A stretch of DNA of 64,000 bases, from positions 4,216,001 to 4,280,000 of the forward strand of contig NZ_CP108364.1 in NCBI RefSeq assembly GCF_035946055.1, given 5' to 3'. Origin of the DNA: Streptomyces sp. NBC_01341 (GTDB taxonomy: Bacteria; Actinomycetota; Actinomycetes; Streptomycetales; Streptomycetaceae). Every line of letters starts with the position of its first letter. The stretch's first letter is position 1. A program made the position numbers and the translations under genes. Under the pieces are notes generated by a model. That model worked only from the letters and a program-made list of their open reading frames with translations. It was not told the DNA's origin and searched no databases. Shown here piece by piece: positions 50,387 through 59,287 of the stretch.

Positions 50387-51298
50387 GTGGAGCGAAAGCA
50401 CGCACTGGCATCGGTCACCCACCCGAGACGGCCCGGCAGGGCTGTTCCGGCCAGCGCGAGTGACCGTCGGGCGGAGCGGGTACGCACCCGTGTCCGGCTC
50501 ATGATCGAGATCACGGCGCGGGCCGGGATCTACCGAAAAGGCCTGGTCGCGGCCGCGCGCCGCCTCAGCCCCGAGGAAGCCGCGATCCTTTCGGATCTGG
50601 AGCGCCACGGGCTGCAGGTACCTCAGTTGCACGACGTCCTGTGCGGTGGACACGTGCTGGTGGACGAACCGCGGCTGTACGAGGACTGGCGGTTCGCCGA
50701 GGTCAGTCACGAGCGCCTGTCCAGCCACCACCGTGACATCGACAAGGCGCTGTATCCCGACATCGGGATGCGCGGGGACGTGGTGCGGGAGAAGCTGCAC
50801 GGGCGCACCGCCCAGGGCACCTGGGTGCAGTTGGAGAAGACACCGGCCGCTTTCGGCGGGAGGAAGCTGCCGAGTGTGAGCGACCTCCGCCACCTCGTGG
50901 ACTACGTCGTCTACCGCGTCACGCGCAGCAACGTCGGGCCCTGGGGACTGTCCCGGATGACCGAACGGCGCCCGCTGTACCTGGCGCCGGTCCTCGCCGT
51001 GCCGACGGCCCTGACTCCTCCGGTCGCGAGGATGCTGACGCAGGCACTGCGCCGGATCGAGGAGGCCGACGACGTCACTGCCGTCTCCGCGGACCTGGCG
51101 TCCCGGTTCCCACCGCCGGACCGGGAGGACCTGGCCGGCGAGCTCGGGCAGTCGCTGGCAGGCAGGGCGGGCCGCGGGCTTTTCGGTAACTCTGACGTGT
51201 GGGTGACCGAGACCCTGTCACCGAGCTGTGCCGCGGTGCTCCGTGAGAGTCGCGTGGCGCCCGTGGTGGACCTGTTGCAGCCCGGAGGACCGTCATGA
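50387..51298 (+). CDS. Unknown protein of an overlapping gene pair (upstream member)
   Basis: 303 residues from GTG 50387, or 265 from ATG 50501 (MIEITARAGIYRK), which may be the true start because the extra 38 residues are Arg/Ala-rich. The central part has VVREKLHGRTAQGTWVQLEK and the distinctive HLVDYVVYRVTRSNVGPWG followed by TERRPLYLAP. I cannot name the family; the latter segment resembles, from memory, C-terminal domains of some Rhs-type polymorphic toxins. Its stop overlaps the next gene (ATGA), so the two are translated together. Confidence 0.7.
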   Translation: MERKHALASVTHPRRPGRAVPASASDRRAERVRTRVRLMIEITARAGIYRKGLVAAARRLSPEEAAILSDLERHGLQVPQLHDVLCGGHVLVDEPRLYEDWRFAEVSHERLSSHHRDIDKALYPDIGMRGDVVREKLHGRTAQGTWVQLEKTPAAFGGRKLPSVSDLRHLVDYVVYRVTRSNVGPWGLSRMTERRPLYLAPVLAVPTALTPPVARMLTQALRRIEEADDVTAVSADLASRFPPPDREDLAGELGQSLAGRAGRGLFGNSDVWVTETLSPSCAAVLRESRVAPVVDLLQPGGPS

Positions 51299-52059
51299 GC
51301 GACGACGATCGGCACGACGCTGCCGCCTCTGAGACGCAGCCGGACGCGCGCGCGGCGTCCGCCCCTTCGGGGCTGGTGTCGGCGGTGGTGAACCTGGTCG
51401 ACACGGGACCGGTGCTGCTGGGCGCGTACACCGTGGCGGAGCTGACCGCCGTGGACGCGATCGTGGACTTCCTGGAGACCAGGCCGTCGGACGACGTGAT
51501 CGCCGAGGCCGTCCGCTCGCTGGCCGCTCGGCAGCTGCTGCTGGCGGGTGAGACGGGCGAGCAGGTGCAGGTGCAGGGAGACCTGGGGATCGCCGTGGCG
51601 TTCCAGCAAAGGGCCCGCAAGGTGCTCGACGCCCGTACGACCGGGTCGGGTCCGGGTGAGCCGTGGAGGATCCTGCTCCTGCCCCAACCCGAGCGGATCT
51701 GTCTCATGGTCCGCATCGACGCACTCGGCGTCCACCAGATGGGGCTGTACAAGCTCGACGAGGCCCTGGACGCACTCACCGAGTGGCTGCCGCGCGGCTC
51801 GGCGGCGGACCGTGGAGAACCGGTGGACACCGAGGCCCTACTCACCGCCGCCCAGCGCTCCGCGCTGATCACCGTCACCGACTACACGGCGCAGGGCTCG
51901 GCCGAGACCGCCGGCAGCAGCAGGGATCTGGTCCTGGCCCGCAACGGCGGACGGCTGCACTTCCTTGTCCGCGACCCCGGCGACCGGGAGAAACTCGTGC
52001 CGGACCCCGAGGCTGGCAAGGACGACGTCCGTGAACGGCTCGTCGGTCTGCTGAGGTAG
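51295..52059 (+). CDS. Unknown protein of an overlapping gene pair (downstream member)
   Basis: 254 residues. Ala/Asp/Ser-rich for the first 25 residues, then helical with LVDTGPVLLGAYTVAELTAV and VRSLAARQLLLAGETGEQVQ. The second half is probably beta-rich, with PWRILLLPQPERICLMVRID and DLVLARNGGRLHFLVRD. I recognise no domain. The four-base overlap with the upstream gene implies a fixed ratio of the two products, as in toxin-immunity or two-subunit systems; this is only a structural argument. Confidence 0.7.
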   Translation: MSDDDRHDAAASETQPDARAASAPSGLVSAVVNLVDTGPVLLGAYTVAELTAVDAIVDFLETRPSDDVIAEAVRSLAARQLLLAGETGEQVQVQGDLGIAVAFQQRARKVLDARTTGSGPGEPWRILLLPQPERICLMVRIDALGVHQMGLYKLDEALDALTEWLPRGSAADRGEPVDTEALLTAAQRSALITVTDYTAQGSAETAGSSRDLVLARNGGRLHFLVRDPGDREKLVPDPEAGKDDVRERLVGLLR

Positions 52060-52189
52060 AGGGCGCTCCGCTGCGGACGGGCGTTGAGGATGGGGATCCG
52101 CGACCTTGTGGACGCCCCCGTCCGGCGTCGACGACGTCAGTCGTGGATGCCAGGGTTCATCCGCGGGCAAGGGGCCCGCCGTCGAGATC

Positions 52190-52452
52190 TCCCATCTCAA
52201 CCTCCGTTCGGCCTCCGCTATCTTGAGTCCGAGGGCAGTCACTGCACCTTTGGCCGGCCGGACACCGCGTACACGCTCACGGTCTCGCCCCGCGACGCCG
52301 ACCATCCCTCAGTCCATCTGCTCCAGCCTGCCGAGGACACCGAACTCGGATGGGGTTGGGGGGACGCCGGAACGCTGTACTTCACGATCCCGGTCACGGC
52401 ACTCGCGACCGGCGACTTCCGCAAGGCCGTGGCACAGGTCCGCTGCTGTTGA
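52190..52452 (+). pseudogene. C-terminal remnant of a DUF1963 (YwqG-like) protein
   Basis: The frame ending TGA at 52450-52452 reads HLLQPAEDTELGWGWGDAGT, LYFTIPVTALATGDFRKAV and ends QVRCC. This resembles the C-terminal end of DUF1963 proteins (LLQ-x-D-S/T-x-x-E-x-G-x-x-W-G-D-x-G-x-L-Y-F ... F-x-x-x-x-x-x-L/V-Q/R-C-C/H). Upstream the frame loses similarity and no start with a ribosome site gives a full domain, so most of the gene is missing. Confidence 0.45.
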
Positions 52453-52673
52453 TGCGCACAGCGGAAGCTCGTCAGGGGAGCCGGGCGGGCGTAGAAAGTC
52501 GATGCGGCCGATGGCCGGGTGTCTCGGTGTGAACCACCAGCAGTGGCAGCATCGGCCTCGCGCACGAACTGCCGCAGCGTGCGCCACTGTTCGGCCTCGG
52601 CGAACCCCCGGCAAGGCGCAGCCCATGGCGCCCCGGAGTCACTGGGGGAACGAACGTTTATTCTCTTGAGGAT

Positions 52674-52700
52674 CAACACTCCGGACCGTGCGGAGTGTTG
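52674..52700. promoter_or_regulatory. Hairpin or operator ahead of the 839-residue secreted protein gene
   Basis: CAACACTCCG / CGGAGTGTTG, 10-bp perfect arms with a 7-base spacer. It lies 9 bases after a possible -10 box (TATTCT) and 28 bases before the ATG, so it is either an operator or a 5' UTR structure. Confidence 0.5.
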
Positions 52701-52728
52701 GACAAGGAACCATGGGGAGGGCGGACTG

Positions 52729-55248
52729 ATGTCCGGGACCGGTAAGTGGAGCATACGAAGATCGATCGGTGCGGGCCTGTGCACCGCGGTGGTGGGGGGA
52801 ATCCTGCTGGCTCCGGGGTCGGCCACCGCCTCGGACGCGGAACCCGTGTCGACGGCTCGAGTGCCATCCGTGCAGGGGGCCGTCGCGGACACGGCGCGGG
52901 GCACCGTTCTCGGCGACGGCGCACGTCTCAGCCTCGTCGGCGGTGATGTGCGCATCACGGACAGCGGAGCGGCGGACACCCACACCTATGCCTTCGGTTC
53001 GACGGACGGCGCTCTCGAAGTGCGGCCGACCGCAATACCGAGGCCGGTGGAGCCCACCCAGGTGCCCATCCCGGCCGCAAAGGCGGCCATGCCCACCGCA
53101 ACGGCTGTCTATTCGGTGAAGCTGAACATCACCAACGCCGACGTGATGTCCAAGCTCTTCTACGTCTGGAACAGCAAGACCTGGACGTCGTACCCCGTCG
53201 ACAGCGACGCCATCGGCTCGTCCGCCACCGTCAAGCTTCCGCCGGGCGACTACTTCTCCGTGGCACTGCACAGCGACTGGCAGCGGCCTTCCTACCTCCT
53301 GACCCGCTCCTTCAAGATCGGCACGGCCGCCACGACCGTCTCCTTCGACGAGCGCGCGGCGAAGGAGACCGGCATCAAGGTCGACGACCCGAGTGCCGCC
53401 CGAGAGTCCGCCGCCGTCTGGATCTCCGTACCCGGGAACCAGCTCGCCGGATTCGCCGGATCGGGTGCGGACAAGGTCTACGTCACCCCGTTCACACAGA
53501 CCGGCACGGCATTGCGGATCCATGACGTGCTCAGCCGCAAGGGCAGCACCGCGAGCACGCCGAGCCCCTTCCGGTACGACCTCACGCACGCCTTCCAGAA
53601 CACGGTGCCCGCCGCTCCGTACGCATCGGTGAAGCAGACCTCGCTCGCGAAGACGGTCACCCATGTGAATGCTCCGGGCACCCGGACCACCGCCCGACTG
53701 CAGACCGTTCCGGACTTCGGGGAGTGGACCGGCGTCTACATGGACTCGGCCGTGCCCGTGGCCGGTTCCGTCACCGAATACGTCACGCCCGGCATCTCCT
53801 ACAGCAGGCTCCTGTCGTACGGAACCGGCGACTACTACCTGCAGCTGCCGACCCGCACCCTGGCCGCCGGAACCGCACCCTCGGAGACCGTCGGAGCGGC
53901 GCCGCTGCAACCGGTCCGGACCGAGGGCACAGCCTCAGAGCGGCGGGGAAACACCGTCAGGTTGTACGAACCCGGAAGGCTCGGCGACGCCGCCGGGCAC
54001 TACGGCGCCGACAGCCGCTCTGCGGCCTCCTACCGGCTGACGGGCGACGGCGCGACCTACGCGGAGACCACTGCGGCGACGGTCAACCAGCCCCTGTCGG
54101 CCCAGCTCCCCTCCGGCACCAAGACGTACGCCCTCGAACAGACGATCCGTAATCGCGTGCCGTACCGGAAGCTGTCCACGATGGTGCGCAATGAATGGAC
54201 GTTCACATCCGGGACCACGTCCTCGACGACCGCACTGCCACTGGTCGACACCCAGGTGAAGCTCACCGGGCTCAACGCCTCGAACCGTGCCGCCAACGCC
54301 ACCCCCGTCACCGTCACCGCCACCGCCAGCACCCGCGCGCCCTCGGCGGCAGCAACCGTCACCGGCATCGATTACTCCATCGACGGCGGCGCGGTATGGA
54401 CCTCACTGCCGCACACCGGCGGGACAGCGTCCCTCACGGTGCCCCCCACCGCGGCCCACGTCTCGCTGCGCATCACCGCCATCGATGACCAGGGCAACAG
54501 CCTGCGCCGCACCATCGACCGCGCCTTCGCGGGGCCGGGCACCCAGGGCGACGAGACCGTCGGATCCACCCGGATCTCAAAGGTCGTTGTCAACGGCGGC
54601 AGGGCGGTCGAGTTGACCGACCAGCCGCTCCAGGACTTCAAGGCGACTTTCACCGCCACGGATCCGGCGGGCATCGCAAGCGGCGACATGTACCTCTACC
54701 ACGGCTCGTACGACGCCCCGGACGGGGTGCTCTACGGCACCTGGCCGGCAACCTGCACCAAGGTCAGCACAACCACCTCCTCGTGCGAGACCCACTTCGC
54801 CTACATCGCTCCCCGCTGGACCCTCGGTCTCAACGCGCTGGCCGGTACCTGGAAACTCGCGGCCTGGGCGGAGTCGACGGACGGCACAAGTCTCACCGAC
54901 CTGCACACCGCCGCATCGGTGAACGTCCAGCGCGACTCGGCGCTGACCGCCAACGCCGGGCCAGAGCCTGTCGCGAAGGGCAAGACGATCACCATCACCG
55001 GCAAACTCTCACGCATCAACTGGGAAACGGGCGGCTACCACGGCTACGCCACCCAGCCGGTCCGGCTCCAGTTCCGCAAGAACGGGACGACGGCCTATAC
55101 GACGGTGAAGACGGTGAACACGGACGGCGTAGGAAACCTCAAGACCACGGTGAAGGCGTCGGTCGACGGGTATTGGCGCTATTCCTTCGCCGGCACCGCG
55201 TCGACCCCGCCGGCCACGGCGGCGGGCGACTTCATCGACGTGCGCTGA
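52729..55248 (+). CDS. Large secreted protein with Ig-like/beta-sandwich domains
   Basis: 839 residues from ATG 52729, with a GGGAGGG-type ribosome site. The signal peptide (SIGAGLCTAVVGGILLAPGS) is probably cut after TAS near residue 31. The body is Thr/Ser/Ala-rich beta-sandwich throughout, with a clear Ig-like domain near 545-605 (YSIDGGAVWTSLPHTGGTAS) and a C-terminal KGKTITITGKLSR domain (about 745-835) of the type ending many Streptomyces secreted proteins. No catalytic motif or cell-wall anchor is seen. Only one Cys pair (in ATCTKVSTTTSSCET). Function unknown. Confidence 0.8.
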   Translation: MSGTGKWSIRRSIGAGLCTAVVGGILLAPGSATASDAEPVSTARVPSVQGAVADTARGTVLGDGARLSLVGGDVRITDSGAADTHTYAFGSTDGALEVRPTAIPRPVEPTQVPIPAAKAAMPTATAVYSVKLNITNADVMSKLFYVWNSKTWTSYPVDSDAIGSSATVKLPPGDYFSVALHSDWQRPSYLLTRSFKIGTAATTVSFDERAAKETGIKVDDPSAARESAAVWISVPGNQLAGFAGSGADKVYVTPFTQTGTALRIHDVLSRKGSTASTPSPFRYDLTHAFQNTVPAAPYASVKQTSLAKTVTHVNAPGTRTTARLQTVPDFGEWTGVYMDSAVPVAGSVTEYVTPGISYSRLLSYGTGDYYLQLPTRTLAAGTAPSETVGAAPLQPVRTEGTASERRGNTVRLYEPGRLGDAAGHYGADSRSAASYRLTGDGATYAETTAATVNQPLSAQLPSGTKTYALEQTIRNRVPYRKLSTMVRNEWTFTSGTTSSTTALPLVDTQVKLTGLNASNRAANATPVTVTATASTRAPSAAATVTGIDYSIDGGAVWTSLPHTGGTASLTVPPTAAHVSLRITAIDDQGNSLRRTIDRAFAGPGTQGDETVGSTRISKVVVNGGRAVELTDQPLQDFKATFTATDPAGIASGDMYLYHGSYDAPDGVLYGTWPATCTKVSTTTSSCETHFAYIAPRWTLGLNALAGTWKLAAWAESTDGTSLTDLHTAASVNVQRDSALTANAGPEPVAKGKTITITGKLSRINWETGGYHGYATQPVRLQFRKNGTTAYTTVKTVNTDGVGNLKTTVKASVDGYWRYSFAGTASTPPATAAGDFIDVR

Positions 55249-55612
55249 CGGCGGACCCGTGCATGGGAAGGCCGTGGCCACCGGACTCCGACCACCTCGG
55301 ATCCCGGCGGCCTGGGCCTTCGCCGTCCCTGCCGCGATCACGCATCACGCATCGCCGGGCAAGAACTCGGTCATCCCGTGTACCACCTGGCCGGTCGACA
55401 GGGCTCGCAGGCGAGGCGAAGTCGGTGACCGATCGCCCGGTGTCCCAGCCGAGGGAGGTGGCGAGGCCGAACGCGAGGTAACGGTGCCACCGCTCCCGGA
55501 GAGGCGTGCGGCGAACTGATGACGCGCATGCGTCACCGCGATGAGCCGCAAGCAGCAGGGAGACGTCGAGACGTGGTGGCACGTGCTTGGCACAGACCTG
55601 ATGAGGCGAAAG
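55249..55612. other. Intergenic stretch left of the truncated tRNA copy
   Basis: About 360 bases with no gene I can support. A leftward frame contains RERWHRYLAFGLATSLGWDT, which may be a decayed coding fragment, but I cannot name it. Confidence 0.4.
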
Positions 55613-55700
55613 GGGCCAGTTCGAGAGGAGCAAGCCTCTGAACTGGCCCTTCATGCTGTGCCCCCGGCAGGATTCGAACCTGCGACACCCGCTTCAGGAG
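55613..55700. repeat. 88-bp direct repeat, left copy (partial tRNA-Arg plus terminator)
   Basis: Matches 57118-57205 at 86 of 88 positions, offset 1505 bp. It contains the 3' half of the tRNA-Arg (from the anticodon loop to the discriminator base) and the hairpin terminator beyond it. To its right the similarity stops at the anticodon arm. This is the structure of an att site left by an element that integrates into a tRNA gene. Confidence 0.85.
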
Positions 55701-55803
55701 TTCGATCTACCCTCGTCGTGGTGCCTTCGTCGGCCGATCCGACGGGTCATCCAAGACTGCTGTTGTATGCCGCCATCCGGCCTCGTTGATGTCAGGTTGG
55801 ATG

Positions 55804-56001
55804 TCAGCGGAACATCTGCGGAGCTGGGCAGACTTCCAACGGTTCCTTCGGCCGATCCGCCCACCGCCACCAAGTGTGCCTATCAGCGCATCGCCACAGA
55901 GAGCGGCAGGCCCTCCGGTCGTCGTCTCGCCTGGACAACACGAGACCGCCGGACTCCAGGGGCCGGCCGCAATCAGGACAAGCCGGGGCGTCGTCGGTCA
56001 T
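55804..56001 (-). CDS. Small CXXC zinc-binding protein inside the island scar
   Basis: 65 residues from ATG 56001 (MTDDAPACPDCGRPLESGG). Two Cys pairs (CPDC and, further on, CRSLWRC), then HTWWRWADRPKEPLEVCP, suggest a small zinc-ribbon. Such short proteins are frequent cargo of Streptomyces integrative elements. It is the only gene in the scar with clear coding character. Function unknown. Confidence 0.6.
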   Translation of the reverse strand: MTDDAPACPDCGRPLESGGLVLSRRDDDRRACRSLWRCADRHTWWRWADRPKEPLEVCPAPQMFR

Positions 56002-57117
56002 GCGGTGCACCTTAGCGGAGCGAGCTCTTCGCCCCGAAGCAACTTGCGTGGGGAGTCTGCCTTGGACTGGTGCGTCTCTCGTCTGCGCAGACGTTCGCGC
56101 TCGTCCACCGCTGTCCGTCGGCGTTGTCACGCAGTTAGACACTCACCCATCGACGGCCAACCACGCACAAGGGCGTTGTCAGTGCACGCCCTTAGAGTCT
56201 CAAGCGCGCGGTCGGCTTCCGGGGGTTCCAGCTCTGAAAGGAATGGTTGCATCCCCGGCCTGTCTGGGGGCGGTCCGGAGAATCGCCGGGACCTAACCGA
56301 CGGCCGGGCTTTGTCGATGGCCAGCGGATGACCTGCCAGAGCCGACCGCGCACCACCTCCTCTCGGGGGTACCACCTGATCCGTAGCTCTAGCCGGATCG
56401 GTCAGCGGCGGTCATACCGGCCGTTACGAGGGTCCGGAGAGACGGTGGCGTACGGGCTCGGCTGCTGTGGTTGCGGTACGCCGCTGCTGTACCGCGATCC
56501 GCAAGCAAAGGCGCGCGACCATCACCGTTGCGACTCCAGTCAGAGCGGCGAATGGAGCTGCGCCACTCTTGTGCGAAGGTCTTCCCAACCAACTGTCAAC
56601 GTCGCATAGTCCAGTGATGAAGCTGACCATCAGGGTCTGATTCAGGGCGTCAAGGTGGAGCGCGCCACTGTACGAACGACCTTGATGCCCTGGGCCGCGA
56701 CTGCTCGGCTCTGCCTGGGTCGGAGGTGGTCGGGATGGGAGCCCCACGACGCTCGCCACGCTCTGGCCGGCACCCGCGAACGGTGCCCGTCCCATCCCGG
56801 AGTCTGAGCGCCCCCGCCGGAGGCGTGTCTTGATGCCGCGGGCTTGGTTCGCGTCTCATGCCCTCCGGGCCTTTCCACTGCGGGCGCGCGTCGGCGGCGG
56901 CAGCGTCGAGCGGGCCGGAGGCAGGAGCGCGGGCGCAGCCGCCGCCGGGAAGCGCGCCCGGCGGAGCGGAGCGCCGCCGGGTGCCTTGATGAAGTAGAGA
57001 AACCTGTAACAGCTCTCGGCGGCGGTCAAGCAGAGTGTGAATGGGTCACCAGGAGTCGACTGGCGAAACGGGCTTGGCGGGGTCGCTGGTATGTCTCGGT
57101 TTCATGATCATGCGAAA
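56002..57117. other. Eroded interior of the tRNA-Arg-integrated element
   Basis: About 1.1 kb with no integrase, excisionase or replication gene that I can recognise. A leftward frame near 56130-56260 (MQPFLSELEPPEADRALETL) may be a decayed fragment. An imperfect 13-bp inverted repeat lies at 56643-56692. The stretch near 56880-56970 is a low-complexity GC tract. Confidence 0.5.
56643..56692. repeat. Long-spaced inverted repeat inside the island scar
   Basis: CAGGGCGTCAAGG and CCTTGATGCCCTG pair at 12 of 13 positions across a 24-base spacer. It may be a terminator-like structure or a transfer/replication site of the lost element. Confidence 0.55.
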
Positions 57118-57154
57118 GGGCCAGTTCGAGAGGATCAAGCCTCTGAACTGGCCC
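57118..57154 (-). terminator. Terminator of the tRNA-Arg gene
   Basis: GGGCCAGTTC ... GAACTGGCCC, with an inner AGAGG/CCTCT stem, just past the tRNA 3' end on the minus strand. On that strand it is followed by a short TTTC run. The same hairpin is present in the left repeat. Confidence 0.8.
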
Positions 57155-57205
57155 TTCATGCTGTGCCCCCGGCAGGATTCGAACCTGCGACACCCGCTTT
57201 AGGAG
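57118..57205. repeat. 88-bp direct repeat, right copy (within and beyond tRNA-Arg)
   Basis: Right partner of the repeat at 55613. It includes the tRNA-Arg from the anticodon loop to its 3' end plus the downstream terminator hairpin; the two copies differ at two positions (55630/57135 and 55695/57200). Confidence 0.85.
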
Positions 57206-57236
57206 AGCGGTGCTCTATCCCCTGAGCTACGAAGGC
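57164..57236 (-). tRNA. tRNA-Arg (CCT anticodon)
   Basis: 73 bases on the minus strand. The acceptor arms GCCTTCG and CGGGGGC pair with two G-U pairs, the anticodon stem is CCGCT/AGCGG with loop CTCCTAA (anticodon CCT, reading AGG), and the T arm is GCAGG-TTCGAAT-CCTGC. CCA is not encoded. The 3' half is duplicated 1505 bp to the left, so this gene has been the integration site of a mobile element and remains intact. Confidence 0.92.
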
Positions 57237-57461
57237 GTTCGATGACCCGGTCCGCGAGGACGAGTCATCGCCGTCAGTGTAGCGGGTGGGGCGAGGTCCT
57301 CACCTGGGGTTCCCCTCCCGCGCGCCATGGGGTGGAAACCCGGCTGTGGGGTGAGTGACGAGCGGGCCCCGGGGTGCGCTCGGCGCAGGTTCCGGTTGAC
57401 GCCCGCCAGGCGCGGGTCATAGCGTCGCCGGGTCGCTGAGCCTGCCGTGGAGAGGCCATAC

Positions 57462-59216
57462 GTGCCGCACACCGATCCGAGCCGTCCCCTTGCTCCCGCT
57501 CCCGCCGACGATCCCGCAGCCCACGCCCGTGCCCGCGCCCGTATCGAGGGTTCCCTGACCGCTCGCGGGGCTCCTTTCGCCGTGGTCCGTGCCGAGCACG
57601 GGCCTCTCGTCTACGCCAACGGGCCCCGCACGCTGAGGGAGTTCGTGGAGGCCACCTGGGCGTTCGGCGATCAGCCGTTCCTGCTCTCGGGTGAACGGGC
57701 TTGGTCGTACGGTGAGTTCTTCGCCGCCGCCTCCGCGCTGGCGCGGCGGTTCACCGAGGCGTACGGGCTGCGCCCTGGTGACCGTGCCGTGGTGGCCATG
57801 CGCAATCACCCCGAGTGGCAGGTGGCTTTCTGGGCGGTGCAGTTGGCGGGTCTCGTCGCCGTACCGCTCAACGCGTGGTGGACCGCGGCCGAGTACGCCT
57901 ACGCCCTCGACGACTGTGAGCCGCGCGTCCTGCTCGTCGACGGGGAGCAGCTGCCGAAGGTGGCCGCCTGGGGCACGAAGGCCGGGGCGCATGTCGTCGT
58001 CTTCCATGACGACGCCGCGGGCGGTGCACTGCCCGCGGGAGCCGAGCGGTACGCGGATCTGCCGGAGCCCGATCCGATGGAGGCGCCTCCCGAGGTGGAG
58101 ATCCGGCCCGAGGACGATGCCACGATCATCTACACCTCCGGCACCACCGGCCGTCCCAAGGGTGCCGTGGCCACCCACCTCGCGCAGGCCGGTGCCGCTC
58201 TCAACCCGCGGTACCAGGCGGCGGTCTCCGCGCTCGCCCGGGGAGTCGTCCCGGGCCAGGGGCCCGCGCCGGTGACGCTGATGTCCTTTCCCTTCTTCCA
58301 CGTCGCCGCGTTCACCAGCCTCTATTCGGCGATGGCGGCGGGAGGCACGCTCGTGCTGATGCCGAAGTGGGACGCCGACGAGGCCCTGCGGCTGATCCGC
58401 AGGCACGAGGTCACGCACTTCGCGGGGGTCCCGGCCACCGCGCTCCAGCTGCTCGCGGCGGCCGAGGACGCGGGTGACGGCCTGGACAGCCTGAAAGGGC
58501 TGAACACCGGCGGGGCCGCGGCGCCGCCCGATCTGGTCGCCCGGCTGACGGCGCGGTACGGCGAGCGGATCGAGCCGCGCAACGGGTACGGCCTGACCGA
58601 GACCAGCGGTGGTGTGCTGGCCAACTTCGGCGCCCTTTATCGCGCGCATCCCGACTGTGTCGGCACCCCCACACCGGTCACCGAGGTGCGGATCGCGGGC
58701 CCTGCGGGGGAGCCGGTCGCCGACGGTGCGGCCGGGGAACTGTGGCTTCGGGGCCAGTCACTCGTCCGCGGATACTGGCGCGACGAGGCGGCGACGGCCG
58801 GGGCGTTCTCCGGCGGCTGGTTCCGTACCGGTGATCTCGCTGTCGTACGCGGAGGGCTGGTGGCCGTCGTCGACCGCATCACGGACATGGTCGTCAGGGG
58901 CGGGGAGAACGTCTACTGCGTGGAGGTCGAGGCCGTCCTGCACGATCACCCCGACGTCGAGGACGCGGCGGTGCTCGGGGTACCGCATCCGGTGCTGGGT
59001 GAGGAGGTGGTGGCGGTCGTCAGGCCGCGGCCCGGCGCCGCGGTGACGGCGGACGCCCTGCGGGCGCACGTGGGCCGGAGCCTGGCCCCGTTCAAGGTGC
59101 CTGCCCGTGTGCTGGTGTCGCGGGAGCCGCTGCCCCGGAACGCGACGGGCAAGATCCTCAAGCGCCGGCTGCGCGAGCTGCGCGCTCTGGGCGGAGTGGG
59201 CGAGGAGCAAGCCTGA
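57462..59216 (+). CDS. AMP-dependent acyl-CoA synthetase/ligase
   Basis: 584 residues from GTG 57462, with GAGAGG 6 bases upstream (GTG 57447 overlaps that site). Motifs include IIYTSGTTGRPKGAV (about 223-237), NGYGLTETSGG, GWFRTGDLAVV and the C-terminal PRNATGKILKRRLRE with the catalytic Lys. It resembles class I fatty-acid or aryl CoA ligases; the chain length it prefers is not evident. The gene stands alone beside tRNA-Arg, convergent with the metalloprotease gene. Confidence 0.88.
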   Translation: MPHTDPSRPLAPAPADDPAAHARARARIEGSLTARGAPFAVVRAEHGPLVYANGPRTLREFVEATWAFGDQPFLLSGERAWSYGEFFAAASALARRFTEAYGLRPGDRAVVAMRNHPEWQVAFWAVQLAGLVAVPLNAWWTAAEYAYALDDCEPRVLLVDGEQLPKVAAWGTKAGAHVVVFHDDAAGGALPAGAERYADLPEPDPMEAPPEVEIRPEDDATIIYTSGTTGRPKGAVATHLAQAGAALNPRYQAAVSALARGVVPGQGPAPVTLMSFPFFHVAAFTSLYSAMAAGGTLVLMPKWDADEALRLIRRHEVTHFAGVPATALQLLAAAEDAGDGLDSLKGLNTGGAAAPPDLVARLTARYGERIEPRNGYGLTETSGGVLANFGALYRAHPDCVGTPTPVTEVRIAGPAGEPVADGAAGELWLRGQSLVRGYWRDEAATAGAFSGGWFRTGDLAVVRGGLVAVVDRITDMVVRGGENVYCVEVEAVLHDHPDVEDAAVLGVPHPVLGEEVVAVVRPRPGAAVTADALRAHVGRSLAPFKVPARVLVSREPLPRNATGKILKRRLRELRALGGVGEEQA

Positions 59217-59258
59217 GGGAAGAGCGCCCGCGCGTGAAAGCGTGAGCGTCCTGGGCCC

Positions 59259-59273
59259 CGCACCCTTGGTGCG
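59259..59273. terminator. Small hairpin between convergent ligase and protease genes
   Basis: CGCACC-CTT-GGTGCG, a 6-bp stem between stops at 59216 and 59288. Weak but the only hairpin in the gap. Confidence 0.4.
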
Positions 59274-59287
59274 CAGACCGCGAGTGT

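Larger units (their letters stand above)
52060..52728. other. Gene-poor stretch with the DUF1963 remnant and a promoter hairpin
   Basis: About 670 bases between the unknown gene pair and the 839-residue secreted protein. It holds the DUF1963 remnant (52190-52452), then 220 bases with no recognisable coding, then a promoter-like TATTCT box (52659-52664) and a hairpin at 52674-52700. Confidence 0.5.

Noticed and set aside
56424..56795. 123-codon minus-strand frame in the island scar
   Set aside because: No domain, no ribosome site and mixed composition; it spans the inverted repeat at 56643-56692.
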